Notes under the pieces: model-generated
What the model was told of the DNA's origin: nothing
Seen by the model: only the letters and a program-made list of their open reading frames with translations
Databases searched by the model: none
Assembly (NCBI GenBank): GCA_013817115.1
Contig: JACDDG010000166.1
Span: forward strand, 1 to 5,959
Origin: Parachlamydiaceae bacterium
GTDB lineage: Bacteria > Chlamydiota > Chlamydiia > Chlamydiales > Parachlamydiaceae
Direction of reading: 5' to 3'
DNA length: 5,959 nucleotides
Translations under genes and position numbers: made by a program
Part shown: positions 5,954-5,959 of the stretch, one piece after another
Layout of the letters: the number at the start of each line of letters is the position of its first letter
Numbering within the stretch: the first letter of the stretch is position 1

Positions 5954-5959
5954 TAGAAC

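Overview
This window most likely comes from a bacterium of the amoeba-associated Chlamydiae (Parachlamydiaceae, of the Protochlamydia/Neochlamydia type). That is an inference. It rests on the AT-rich composition (about 40% GC by eye), the character of the proteins, and two repeat modules (821-982 and about 5540-5959) that resemble multi-copy intergenic repeats I associate with those genomes. Nothing here, such as a 16S rRNA gene, proves the assignment.

Layout. The left edge (3-80, +) may hold the last 25 codons of an upstream gene, ending tail-to-tail over the end of a minus-strand class I SAM-dependent methyltransferase (69-773) with a hydrophobic N-terminus. Behind that gene lies a 162-bp almost perfect palindrome (821-982), flanked by TATA on both sides. 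It looks like a MITE-type element whose centre doubles as a two-way intrinsic terminator. A diverged half-copy of the same repeat (1016-1054) abuts the stop codon of the next minus-strand gene, the magnesium channel/transporter mgtE (1055-2536).

A 129-bp divergent intergenic region follows. It carries a strong sigma70-type promoter for the right-hand operon and a dyad (2570-2587) touching the -35 box. To the right are typA/bipA (2666-4510, +), a ribosome-associated GTPase, and 28 bp later an aldo/keto reductase (4539-5378, +), probably transcribed together.

The last 581 bp (5379-5959) hold no intact gene. They run from AT-rich spacer with T-tracts into a composite repeat: two inverted copies of one module (around 5542-5586 and 5652-5697), an interrupted protein-like reading frame (5666-5887), and a GC-rich stretch of regularly shaped hairpins (5862-5953).

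The four main genes are ordinary housekeeping or metabolic functions (Mg2+ homeostasis, translation under stress, carbonyl reduction, methylation) and do not form an evident single pathway. The unusual content is the repeat DNA. Two apparent N-termini (methyltransferase TTG at 839, typA TTG at 2597) are artefacts of an element or promoter lying upstream; the starts are corrected here.
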